Assembly (NCBI GenBank): GCA_026987855.1
Contig: JALSMD010000090.1
Coordinates: forward strand, 1-12,517
Direction: 5' to 3'
DNA: 12,517 nucleotides
Origin: Candidatus Falkowiibacteriota bacterium
GTDB lineage: Bacteria; Patescibacteriota; Patescibacteriia; Patescibacteriales; JALSMD01
Below, piece after piece: positions 5,390 through 11,990 of the stretch. The notes under the pieces were generated by a model. It was not told the origin of the DNA. It did not search any database and saw nothing but the letters and a program-made list of their open reading frames with translations. The first letter of the stretch is position 1. The number at the start of each line of letters is the position of its first letter. Made by a program: the position numbers and the translations under genes.

Positions 5390-7246
5390 CTATTCTAAAA
5401 CTGCTTTAATTCTTCTTGTGCCTGCGCCGGAGCTCTTTTCTTTTGTTATTTTAAAATTCCCCAAAATGCCTGTTCTTTCTACATGTGGACCCCCACAAAT
5501 TTCATAAGAAAATATATTATCATCTTTTCCAATTTTATACACCTTCACCTTTTTGCCATATCTAGATTCAAAAACTCCTATAGCTCCTCTTTTTTTAGCT
5601 TCCTCTAAAGCCATTTCTTCAAAAGTGACAGGCAGATCATTTTGAATTGCCTTATTCACAAGATCTTCCACTTTCTTTTTTTCTTCTTCGGTTAATTTTT
5701 TAGGATGTGAAAAATCAAAACGTAAACGCTCAGCTGTAATATTAGATCCTTTCTGAACAACATGATCTCCTAAAACCTTACGCAAAGCTGCTAAAAGCAA
5801 ATGAGCAGCTGTATGTAACTTTGTTGTCTCTTCACTGTGATCAGCTAAGCCACCTTTAAATTTACCTGCAGCTGCTGTACGAGAAAGCTCCTGATGTCGC
5901 TTCATAGCCTCCTTAAAACCTTCTTTATCTACTATTTTTTTGCCTTTTTTAGCTAATTCTTCTTCAGTCATTTCCAAAGGAAAACCATAAGTTTGATATA
6001 AGTCAAAGGCTGTTTTGCCATCAATGTCTTTACTTGAACTAATCTTTTCCAATTCTTTTAGGCCTTTCTCTAAAGTGCGAGCAAATTTTGTCTCTTCTTT
6101 TTCTAAATTATCTTTAATAAAATCAAAATTTCTTTCTAGTTCCGGATAAATTTCGCCGTAAATACCTAAAACAGCTTCGGCAATATATGGTGTCCAACCT
6201 ATCTTTTCTATGCCAATTTGGCGACCATAACGCACAGCACGACGAATTAAACGACGAACAATATATCCTTGATCAACATTAGAAGGCGCTATTCCTTTGT
6301 CATCACCCATAATAAAAGAGGCGGCTTTAAGATGGTCAGCAATAATTTCAAATGCTTTTTTATTGTCATTATATTTTAATCCTGATAATTCTTTTATTTT
6401 AGAAATAATGTCTTTGAATAAATCTGTTTCAAAAATACTATTTTTACCCTCAGTAATCATTACTAAGCGCTCTAATCCTCCACCAAAATCAACATTTTTA
6501 TTTTTAAGTTCACACCAACCGTCTTTAGTGCGTTGATATTGCATAAAAACAGAATTACCTATCTCAATAAAACGGCCACAATCGCAATTAAGGTGGCAAT
6601 GGGGACCAAATTTCGGATCATGAGGACGGCCAGTATCATAAAAAGTTTCAGAATCAGGCCCGCCTAATTCACCAACAGCATCTCCTCTTTGCCACCAATT
6701 TTTATCTTTATAGGCAAAAATGCGATATCTAGTAAAATCAATTTCTACACCTGGCCCTTCTTCTCCTTTTCCTAGTGTTTGGGGACCTTCTTCAGCAACA
6801 ACGCCATATTTGGCATAAATTTCTTTTAAAATTTCAATAGATTCATTATCACGAGGAGCAAATTCACTGCCTGCATAAACTGTTTGGTAGAGGCGATTTG
6901 GATCTAACTTTAATTCTTCTACCAAAAACTCAAACCACCAGTTTAATTGTTCTTTTTTAAAATAATCACTCAGAGACCAATTACCCAACATTTCAAAAAA
7001 GGTGGTATGACGGCTATCGCCTACTTCTTCAATATCTTCAGCGCGAAAGGATTTTTGAGTGTTGGCAAGTCTTGTTCCTTCTGGGTGTTTTTCGCCCAGA
7101 AGATACGGAACAAGCGGTGACATTCCTGAATTAGTAAAAAGTATACTTGGATCATTTTCAGGGATCAAAGAAGCGCTAGGTATAATAGCATGATCCCTTT
7201 TTTCAAAAAAATCTAAATATTTTTTTCTAAGTTCTTTAGATTTCAT
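5390..7246 (-). CDS. alaS: Alanyl-tRNA synthetase, compact form lacking C-Ala
   Basis: This class II synthetase charges tRNA-Ala and hydrolyses Ser- and Gly-tRNA-Ala. The catalytic core shows NDPSILFTNSGM (~31-42), motif 2 SFRAEDIEEVGDSRHTTFFEMLGNW (~66-90), CGRFIEIGNSVFMQY (~223-237) and motif 3 GGGLERL (~255-261). The editing domain has the zinc ligands H478-TAA-H482 and C584-GGP-H588. It ends at residue 618 with GAGTRRIKAVLE, exactly where the editing domain stops, so the C-terminal C-Ala dimerisation/tRNA-elbow domain of the usual ~875-aa bacterial enzyme is absent. The standard CGGTHV motif reads CGGPHV. The ATG at 7246 is chosen because MKSKELRKKYLDFF matches the family N-terminus; an open frame to 7351 merely translates element B sequence. 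It is downstream of tRNA-Gln on the same strand. The stop codon is TAG. Confidence 0.97.
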   Translation of the reverse strand: MKSKELRKKYLDFFEKRDHAIIPSASLIPENDPSILFTNSGMSPLVPYLLGEKHPEGTRLANTQKSFRAEDIEEVGDSRHTTFFEMLGNWSLSDYFKKEQLNWWFEFLVEELKLDPNRLYQTVYAGSEFAPRDNESIEILKEIYAKYGVVAEEGPQTLGKGEEGPGVEIDFTRYRIFAYKDKNWWQRGDAVGELGGPDSETFYDTGRPHDPKFGPHCHLNCDCGRFIEIGNSVFMQYQRTKDGWCELKNKNVDFGGGLERLVMITEGKNSIFETDLFKDIISKIKELSGLKYNDNKKAFEIIADHLKAASFIMGDDKGIAPSNVDQGYIVRRLIRRAVRYGRQIGIEKIGWTPYIAEAVLGIYGEIYPELERNFDFIKDNLEKEETKFARTLEKGLKELEKISSSKDIDGKTAFDLYQTYGFPLEMTEEELAKKGKKIVDKEGFKEAMKRHQELSRTAAAGKFKGGLADHSEETTKLHTAAHLLLAALRKVLGDHVVQKGSNITAERLRFDFSHPKKLTEEEKKKVEDLVNKAIQNDLPVTFEEMALEEAKKRGAIGVFESRYGKKVKVYKIGKDDNIFSYEICGGPHVERTGILGNFKITKEKSSGAGTRRIKAVLE

Positions 7247-7269
7247 CTTGTTTTGATTAAATTTTATAT

Positions 7270-7303
7270 AATAATACCTCCACTTACGGGAGGTGAAATT
7301 ATT
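7270..7303 (-). promoter_or_regulatory. Hairpin in the alaS leader holding a GGAGG sequence
   Basis: On the - strand ACCTCC (7294-7289) pairs with GGAGGT (7281-7276) around the loop CGTAAGT. Outer AATAAT/ATTATT pairs extend the stem past a 3-nt bulge. The only strong Shine-Dalgarno-like sequence near alaS lies inside this stem and about 30 nt before the ATG, too far to act directly. It may be an RNA regulatory element, an operator-like dyad or a remnant. No T-box features are seen. Confidence 0.4.
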
Positions 7304-7314
7304 CTTGCTTTTAT

Positions 7315-7500
7315 GACCTGGATTCGAAGGGGCAAAGCCCCTTTCTTCCAATTTCTAAATCTTATATTTTAGTTATGTTAACTTAATCGTTCTAACTGAA
7401 CATTATTTGGGGATACATTCTTTTTTCTGGTTCTCACCGGTCCGCCAAGCAAAGTGATACTCAAAAAGAGTATCACTTTGCTCGGGGACCTGGATTCGAA
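7315..7500 (-). mobile_element. tRNA-targeted mini-element B (behind tRNA-Gln)
   Basis: Read on the - strand from the tRNA-Gln T-loop TTCGAA (7500), the element has these parts in order. The tRNA tail comes first, then a perfect 15-bp hairpin leading into an inverted copy of the tRNA 3' half (7462-7427). An A-rich stretch follows, then TAGAAC (7394-7389) and TAGAA (7357-7353), a GGAAG, and a GGGGC-TTT-GCCCC hairpin (7341-7329). Last is TTCGAATCCAGGTC (7328-7315), a 14-nt direct copy of the tRNA from the T-loop onward. The period is 172 nt, against 168 in element A. The distance between the two TAGAA motifs (37 nt) and from TTAGAAC to GGGGC (54 nt) is identical in A and B, although most other bases differ. 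No protein gene is inside. The mobile nature is inferred from the att-like repeats. Confidence 0.6.
7427..7462 (-). repeat. Inverted imperfect copy of the tRNA-Gln 3' half
   Basis: Together with 7468-7505 this forms a long hairpin. AGCAAAGTGATACTC (7448-7462) is perfectly complementary to 7468-7482 around a 5-nt A/T loop. Beyond the stem, complementarity continues imperfectly through the acceptor strand and T arm (GGTCC and CTGGTTC conserved). The perfect part overlaps the last two tRNA bases. There is no U tract, so it is not a standard terminator. Confidence 0.75.
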
Positions 7501-7551
7501 CCAGGATTAACGGCTCCAAAGGCCGCTGTCCTACCATTAGACGATCCCCGA
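7481..7551 (-). tRNA. tRNA-Gln (anticodon UUG)
   Basis: On the - strand the cloverleaf has acceptor TCGGGGA/TCCCCGA, D stem GTCT/GGAC (with a G-T pair), anticodon stem GCGGC/GCCGT with loop CTTTGGA (anticodon TTG), and T arm CCTGG-TTCGAAT-CCAGG. The discriminator is G, as expected for tRNA-Gln. The next bases are CAA, so CCA is not encoded. It is followed by element B and then alaS on the same strand. Confidence 0.95.
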
Positions 7552-7557
7552 ATATTC

Positions 7558-7586
7558 TATATACACTATCTAATAACGTTATTCAA
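7558..7586 (-). promoter_or_regulatory. Promoter for tRNA-Gln, nearly leaderless
   Basis: On the - strand TTGAAT (7586-7581), 17 nt and TATATA (7563-7558) form a good sigma70 pattern. The expected start, about 7 nt after the -10, falls at the mature tRNA 5' end (7551). This suggests a transcript with little or no 5' leader. alaS may be read from this promoter too, as no better one was found closer to it. Confidence 0.55.
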
Positions 7587-7694
7587 AAAAATCTTTTCTC
7601 TTTTTTAACTCTTTATTAAATATTCAAATATCAAAATATAAAAATATATTAACAGTAATAATAATAAAATAATATTTAAAAAATGTAAAGATAT

Positions 7695-8456
7695 TTAATT
7701 TTCTTCTCTTTCTCTGTATTTATAATATTTAGATGTGAAAATAATAAACAACATTTCCAATTGAGTAACCAATGCTTTAAGCATCTCCTTTTCATTTTCT
7801 TTTAGTTTATAATTAGGAAAAATACAAAAAATTTTGAAAGTTGTATTCTCTGCTTGCGAAGCAATAACATTATAATCACAATTTCCCTCTTTATATCTTT
7901 CATTTAATAAATCGTTATTACTAATTTCGTGCTTCAAGATAACAGCTGTGCCCCTTGCTTGACTAAATTCACGTATTGTCTGGGCATTATTTAAATTAAC
8001 AATCCTTAACACCACCCAATCAACAGGTATAATACCCAAAATTGAATTAGCTAAAAATTCCATAATTTGCTTCATCTCTTTTTTATTTTTTGGGTATCGA
8101 TTAATTTTGCTGAATACTGATTTAATAACTCCGATTTGGACATTTATTGATCCAATATATTTAAATGCTTCTGTTAAATTTTCCTCTAAATCTTTCTTTT
8201 CTTTTTCGCTTTTTTGGGCTTCTAGTTTAACTTTATTAATCTCTTTTTGATATAGGATGGAAACATAATAACTAATTAAAGACAAAACAAATAACAAAAA
8301 ACCTTCTACAAACTCTTCTTCAAAAAATAATATTTTGCTTTTAATAATATCTGGGGTGATTACAATCAAAGTTAATAATATTATCAGCAAAAAAGCATAT
8401 ACTTTTTTTAAAACTATTATTCTTTTATAATTTACTTTTTTGTAATCAAAAAACAT
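7695..8456 (-). CDS. Two-TM coiled-coil membrane protein with a possible GAF-like domain
   Basis: The function is unknown. The 253-aa product has two transmembrane helices (~19-36, YAFLLIILLTLIVITPDI; ~50-68, VEGFLLFVLSLISYYVSIL) joined by a short acidic loop. A charged coiled coil follows (~70-98), then a cytoplasmic region of about 150 residues. Its alternating beta/alpha pattern (GIIPVDWVVLRIVN, GTAVILKHEI, FKIFCIFPNYKLKENEKEMLKALVTQLEMLFIIF) resembles a GAF sensor domain. The layout of TM hairpin, coiled coil and sensor is that of the input half of a signalling protein, but no kinase, GGDEF or phosphatase domain is attached. The promoter upstream is preceded by the 25-bp repeat shared with the tRNA-Gly promoter, so expression may be coordinated with that tRNA. 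The gene stands alone between tRNA-Gln and rarA. The GAF assignment is tentative. Confidence 0.75.
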   Translation of the reverse strand: MFFDYKKVNYKRIIVLKKVYAFLLIILLTLIVITPDIIKSKILFFEEEFVEGFLLFVLSLISYYVSILYQKEINKVKLEAQKSEKEKKDLEENLTEAFKYIGSINVQIGVIKSVFSKINRYPKNKKEMKQIMEFLANSILGIIPVDWVVLRIVNLNNAQTIREFSQARGTAVILKHEISNNDLLNERYKEGNCDYNVIASQAENTTFKIFCIFPNYKLKENEKEMLKALVTQLEMLFIIFTSKYYKYREREEN

Positions 8457-8488
8457 AAAAATTTTGTTTAAATATATCTTTACATAAA

Positions 8489-8517
8489 ATTATTTAACAA
8501 AAAATATAAAAAGTCAA
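8489..8517 (-). promoter_or_regulatory. Putative promoter for the two-TM protein gene
   Basis: On the - strand TTGACT (8517-8512) and AATAAT (8494-8489) are 17 nt apart. Initiation near 8482 would give a leader of about 26 nt. The 25-bp repeat ends exactly 5 nt upstream of the -35. Confidence 0.5.
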
Positions 8518-8522
8518 ATAAC

Positions 8523-8547
8523 TGTATTAGTCCACATCATTTTGGAC
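8523..8547 (-). repeat. 25-bp dispersed repeat, copy 2, 5 nt upstream of a -35 box
   Basis: This is a perfect reverse-complement copy of 4853-4877, with the GTCCA-N8-TGGAC dyad distal to the promoter and the ACTAATACA end facing it. Sequences outside the 25 bp do not match copy 1. The remaining parts of 8461-8654 show no gene. Confidence 0.8.
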
Positions 8548-8654
8548 ACTCTTTAATATCATGCCATAATAACCAATTAATAATAATCAATTTTCGCAGT
8601 CTAAAATGTAAGCAAGCTTATTCAACGCTATTGAACAAAAAAGCCTAAAATTAA

Positions 8655-9860
8655 TTATAGATATTTCCTATCTTTTAATTCCGGAGGTAAATAATCTTGT
8701 TTTTCTTTATAATTATAATCCGGGCTATATTTATAGTCACAACCGTAATTTAATTTTTTCATTAATTTAGTTGGCGCGTTTCTTAAATGAAGTGGTACTG
8801 GCAGATTACCAAACCTATGAACATCTTCTTTTGCTTTTTTGTAAGCAATATACAATTTATTGGATTTTTCCGAAAGACTCATATAAACTACAGCTTGGGC
8901 CAAAACAACATTACATTCTGGCGCACCAATAAAACGACAAGCTTTAAATGCAGCTATTGCTTGTTCTAAAGCACGGGAATTTTTAAGTCCAATATCTTCG
9001 GAAGCAAAACGAACAAGCCGCCGAGCAATATATAAGGGATCTTCCCCAGCTTCTAACATTCGCGCCAACCAATAAAGGGCTGCATTTGCATCACTGCCTC
9101 GCATAGATTTATGAAGGGCAGATATTAAATTATAATGCCCTTCTCCGCCCTTGTCATACAATAAACAGGATTTTTGTAATGCCTCTTCTACTACTTTTAA
9201 ATCTACATTTTTATTTATTGAACTGGCATACTCTAAAATATTTAAAGCTACGCGTGCATCCCCGCGACTTAAACGAGCGATAGTTTTTAAGGTTTTATCA
9301 CTTATTTTAATTGGTACACTTCCTAGACCTTTTTCTTTGTCAGTTAAAGCCTTTTTTAAAAGTTTTAAAATGTTTTCTGGTGAAAGCGGCTTTAAAATAA
9401 AAACGTGGCAACGCGATAAAAGCGCGTTCCGCACCTCAAAACTTGGGTTTTCTGTGGTAGCTCCAATTAAAATAATAGTTCCAGCCTCAATATGTGGCAA
9501 AAGCGCATCTTGTTGGGCTTTATTCCAACGATGAATTTCGTCTATAAAAAGAATTGTTTTTTGTCCTAAATTTTTACTATCTCTTGCTTCCTTAATAATT
9601 TTTTTTAAATCTCCTAGGCCGCTTACCACTGCGCTAATTTTTTTGAAATTAGCTTGGGTCTTTTTGGCAATAATATGCGCTAAAGTAGTTTTTCCTGATC
9701 CTGGTGGTCCCCACAAAATCATAGAAGGAATCTGATCTTTCATGATCGCCTGCCACAACAATTTGCCCGAACCAATTATTTCTTCTTGGCCTAAAAAATC
9801 TTCTAAAGTTTCCGGTCTCATTCTGTCAGCTAAAGGAGCATTGTGATTTTTTAAATTCAT
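8655..9860 (-). CDS. rarA: Replication-associated recombination ATPase RarA/MgsA
   Basis: This is an AAA+ ATPase of the RarA/MgsA/WRNIP1 family, clamp-loader related, acting at stalled forks and ssDNA gaps. From the ATG at 9860 the protein has 401 aa, close to the family norm. It opens with the signature PLADRMRPETLEDFLGQ (~9-25), then Walker A GPPGSGKT (51-58), Walker B ILFIDEIH (103-110), sensor 1 GATTENPS (133-140), an arginine finger in SRCHVF (R150) and SRGDARVALNILEYA. The C-terminal oligomerisation region has GSDANAALYWLARMLEAGEDPLYIARRLVRFASEDIGL and a late APTKLMKKL. An open frame to 9926 would add 22 residues with no family similarity, so the internal Met is preferred. The start lacks a Shine-Dalgarno sequence. 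It is divergent from the lipoprotein gene. Confidence 0.95.
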   Translation of the reverse strand: MNLKNHNAPLADRMRPETLEDFLGQEEIIGSGKLLWQAIMKDQIPSMILWGPPGSGKTTLAHIIAKKTQANFKKISAVVSGLGDLKKIIKEARDSKNLGQKTILFIDEIHRWNKAQQDALLPHIEAGTIILIGATTENPSFEVRNALLSRCHVFILKPLSPENILKLLKKALTDKEKGLGSVPIKISDKTLKTIARLSRGDARVALNILEYASSINKNVDLKVVEEALQKSCLLYDKGGEGHYNLISALHKSMRGSDANAALYWLARMLEAGEDPLYIARRLVRFASEDIGLKNSRALEQAIAAFKACRFIGAPECNVVLAQAVVYMSLSEKSNKLYIAYKKAKEDVHRFGNLPVPLHLRNAPTKLMKKLNYGCDYKYSPDYNYKEKQDYLPPELKDRKYL

Positions 9861-10027
9861 AGAAATATTTGTTATACTATAATAAAGTGCCTTTTTAATG
9901 AAATATAACACACTATCACGAAACATACAAATAAATATAAATTAACACTTAAATGCGTTTTGCTGTAGTTTTTATTGAGTAAATAATAAAATTAAATTTA
10001 TTTTTTATAAATTTTAGTATCATTATT

Positions 10028-10564
10028 ATGAGGTCTATTATAATACCAATCTTATTTGCTTTAATTGTTTTATCGGGCTGCAATTTTAAACAACACAAAG
10101 CAAAAGATGAAAATCTTTCGCAACATTCAAATTTTTCATTTGACTATGATGACAAAAATAACTCTCATTATAATGATGGTTATTTTTGGGCCGAAAATAA
10201 TAATATTGATAACTTTGAAGATTGTCAAAATCAATTTGGAACAAGTGAGGCAAAAGATGGATGTAATGATTATATAAAAAAGAAGTTAAATTACAACCGT
10301 GTTATTAAAACTAGTAAAAATGGGACTCAATACATTGCTGGCGAATTAATAATTATTACTAAAAAAAATATCAACAAAAACTCATTTAAACAAATGATAA
10401 ATAAATATGGAGGCAAAATAATAAATTCTACTGAAAGCATTGGAATGTATGTAGTAAAATTTGATGATCTTACAGAAGAGGAACTTAAAAAAATTGCCTC
10501 TAAATTAAAAGAGAATCAAATGGTTAGCTCTGTTGCTTTAAATACAATTATTGATGTTTATTAA
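10028..10564 (+). CDS. Small lipoprotein with a subtilase-prodomain-like C-terminal domain
   Basis: The 178-aa product begins with a lipoprotein signal MRSIIIPILFALIVLSG|C, with lipobox LSGC and Cys18 as lipidation site, so it should be anchored on the outer face of the membrane. Residues 19-60 are Asn/Asp/His-rich and probably disordered. Residues 53-85 carry two cysteines (66, 79) in FEDCQNQFGTSEAKDGCNDYI, possibly a disulfide. Residues ~104-178 (GELIIITKKNINKNSFKQMINKYGGKIINS...MYVVKFDDLTEEELKKIASKL...VSSVALNTIIDV) follow the beta-alpha-beta-beta-alpha-beta pattern of inhibitor-I9/fervidolysin-type prodomains. Those domains normally fold and inhibit a subtilisin in cis, but no protease is attached or adjacent. 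The domain call is by pattern only. It is transcribed away from rarA. Confidence 0.75.
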   Translation: MRSIIIPILFALIVLSGCNFKQHKAKDENLSQHSNFSFDYDDKNNSHYNDGYFWAENNNIDNFEDCQNQFGTSEAKDGCNDYIKKKLNYNRVIKTSKNGTQYIAGELIIITKKNINKNSFKQMINKYGGKIINSTESIGMYVVKFDDLTEEELKKIASKLKENQMVSSVALNTIIDVY

Positions 10565-10678
10565 ATCAAAAACTGCTCAAAACTTACAAGGCTACTGCTA
10601 AAATTTATGAAATGAAAGACAAAGGCAGATGGAAAAAATTTCTAATAAAATCAACAAATTTACTGTGGATAAACCCTA

Positions 10679-10707
10679 TTGATTTGCTAAATATAATCTG
10701 CTAAAAT
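10679..10707 (+). promoter_or_regulatory. Probable promoter of the dCMP deaminase / kinase operon
   Basis: TTGATT (10679-10684), 17 nt and TAAAAT (10702-10707) lie in the gap before the deaminase gene, giving a leader of about 54 nt. An overlapping perfect TATAAT (10692-10697) lacks a good -35. The gap 10565-10767 otherwise holds only a short open frame without a convincing start. Confidence 0.45.
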
Positions 10708-10767
10708 AACTACAATCTAAATCCTAAAAATTAAAACTATTGAAAAAGATAAAATTAAGATAAAATT

Positions 10768-11361
10768 ATGGATAAAAAACAAGAATATAAACGTCCTTCT
10801 TGGGATGAATATTTTATGGAAATAGCTAAAATGGTAGGTACGCGCGGCACATGTAATCGCGGAAGAGCGGGCTGTGTTATTGTAAAAGATAAAAGGATAA
10901 TCTCTACGGGATATGTAGGTTCGCCCATTGGTTTGCCTCATTGTGATGAAGTTGGACATGAAATGCATACTATTATTCATCCTGATGGGCATGAATCAAG
11001 GCATTGTATTAGGACAACGCACGCTGAACAAAATGCTATTGCTCAAGCCGCTCGTTTTGGTATAGCTCTAGAAGGGTCTACACTTTATTGTAAAATGACT
11101 CCTTGTTATACTTGTGCTAAAATGATAATTAATGCTGGAATTAAACGAGTAGTCTGTGCTCAAGACTATCACGCCAGCACTCGTAGTAAAGAAATTTTTG
11201 CTGAAGCAGGTGTACAATTTAAATTATTAGATAAAACTATAACTACTTATGACGATATGGGTAACTACGACAATTTAAATTTTAACAACCATAACAAAAA
11301 AAACAACGATCAGATAAATAATAATTCTAACAATAAATTGGTTTCAGAAATGCCTTTATAA
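10768..11361 (+). CDS. Deoxycytidylate (dCMP) deaminase
   Basis: This zinc-dependent enzyme converts dCMP to dUMP, the precursor of dTMP. The fold signature is clear: SWDEYFMEIAKMVGTRGTCNRGRAGCVIVKDKRIISTGYVGSP (~11-53), the catalytic HAE motif THAEQNAI (H85 zinc ligand, E87 proton shuttle) and TPCYTCAKMI (C113, C116 zinc ligands). An inserted His/Cys-rich segment (~59-80, HCDEVGHEMHTIIHPDGHESRHC) lies where many dCMP deaminases have an extra metal- or allosteric-site region. The last ~30 residues are an Asn-rich low-complexity tail (NFNNHNKKNNDQINNNSNN), probably disordered. The gene ends 2 nt before the next ATG, and thymidylate kinase lies further downstream, so the context supports dTTP supply. 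No Shine-Dalgarno sequence is visible. Confidence 0.94.
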   Translation: MDKKQEYKRPSWDEYFMEIAKMVGTRGTCNRGRAGCVIVKDKRIISTGYVGSPIGLPHCDEVGHEMHTIIHPDGHESRHCIRTTHAEQNAIAQAARFGIALEGSTLYCKMTPCYTCAKMIINAGIKRVVCAQDYHASTRSKEIFAEAGVQFKLLDKTITTYDDMGNYDNLNFNNHNKKNNDQINNNSNNKLVSEMPL

Positions 11362-11363
11362 AT

Positions 11364-11930
11364 ATGACTTTTGATAAAAAAAATAAAATTATTATCGGAT
11401 TAGTAGGAAAGATTGCGGCAGGCAAAGGAACGGTAGCTGAATACTTACAAAAAAAATATGACGCTCATATTTATCGTTTCTCTTCAATGCTAAGAGATGT
11501 GCTTAATAGATTACATATTCCCATAACGAGGGAATCAATGCAATTACTGTCAACAATACTTAGGAAAAATTTTGGCGAAGATTTGTTAGCAAAAGTAATT
11601 GCTAGCGATGTTAATAATGATCCCCATAAATTAATAGTAGTTGATGGCATTAGGAGGTTAGCAGACATAAAATATTTAACACAAATTGATGGTTTTATTT
11701 TAGTTAAAATAGAAGCTGATCCAAAGGTGAGATATGAAAGAATACTAAAACGCAATGAAAATGAAGATGATAGTAAAAAAACATTTGAAGAATTTCTAGC
11801 TGATGAAAAAAAAGAGGCAGATGCTGAGATTCCAAGAGTAATGGAAAAAGCTAAATTGTCTTTAAATAACAATGAAAATTTTGATTACTTATACAAACAA
11901 ATTGACAAAATTATCAAGTCATTAAATTAA
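11364..11930 (+). CDS. P-loop nucleotide-kinase-like protein
   Basis: The 188-aa protein has a kinase-type P-loop GLVGKIAAGKGT (~12-23), a conserved VVDGIRRLADI (~92-102) after the second core strand, and ILVKIEADPKVRYERILKRNENEDDSKKTFEEFLADEKKE (~112-151). The last segment has the 'D...R..R...R' arginines typical of the lid of adenylate kinase, dephospho-CoA kinase and dNMP kinase folds. It is too divergent to name a substrate from sequence alone. It is probably translationally coupled to dCMP deaminase (2-nt gap) and followed by thymidylate kinase, so a (d)NMP kinase role, for example dCMP or dUMP phosphorylation, is the simplest inference. A dephospho-CoA-kinase-like role is the main alternative. 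A good terminator follows. Confidence 0.8.
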   Translation: MTFDKKNKIIIGLVGKIAAGKGTVAEYLQKKYDAHIYRFSSMLRDVLNRLHIPITRESMQLLSTILRKNFGEDLLAKVIASDVNNDPHKLIVVDGIRRLADIKYLTQIDGFILVKIEADPKVRYERILKRNENEDDSKKTFEEFLADEKKEADAEIPRVMEKAKLSLNNNENFDYLYKQIDKIIKSLN

Positions 11931-11951
11931 ATTATTAAACATTAATCAATC

Positions 11952-11983
11952 AAGGAGGCGCTTACAAATTAAGCGTCTTTTTT
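11952..11983 (+). terminator. Rho-independent terminator after the P-loop kinase gene
   Basis: AGGCGCTTA (11956-11964) pairs with TAAGCGTCT (11970-11978), one G-T pair, loop CAAAT, followed by a T tract to 11983. The thymidylate kinase ATG lies only 8 nt further on, so that gene may depend on partial read-through. No space for a separate promoter remains after the hairpin. Confidence 0.8.
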
Positions 11984-11990
11984 ATCCCTT

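Noticed and set aside
7247..7351. N-terminal extension of the alaS frame
   Set aside because: It translates the element B hairpin and tRNA-tail copy plus the leader hairpin; AlaRS similarity begins only at the Met encoded at 7246.
7448..7482. Rho-independent terminator behind tRNA-Gln
   Set aside because: The hairpin is perfect, but it overlaps the tRNA 3' end and has no U tract on the - strand.
4853..8547. Composite transposon bounded by the inverted 25-bp repeats
   Set aside because: The interval holds tRNAs, alaS and a membrane gene but no transposase, and the flanks show no target duplication. Fixed spacing to promoters fits a regulatory site better, though solo IS ends are not excluded.
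9861..9926. 22-residue extension of the rarA frame
   Set aside because: No family similarity; RarA proteins start close to the PLADRMRP motif, which fits the Met at 9860.
10612..10704. Small 30-codon ORF (MKDKGRWKKFLIKS...)
   Set aside because: No Shine-Dalgarno sequence, no recognisable motif, and the probable promoter of the next operon overlaps its end. The frame stays open a little upstream, so a decayed gene is possible but unsupported.
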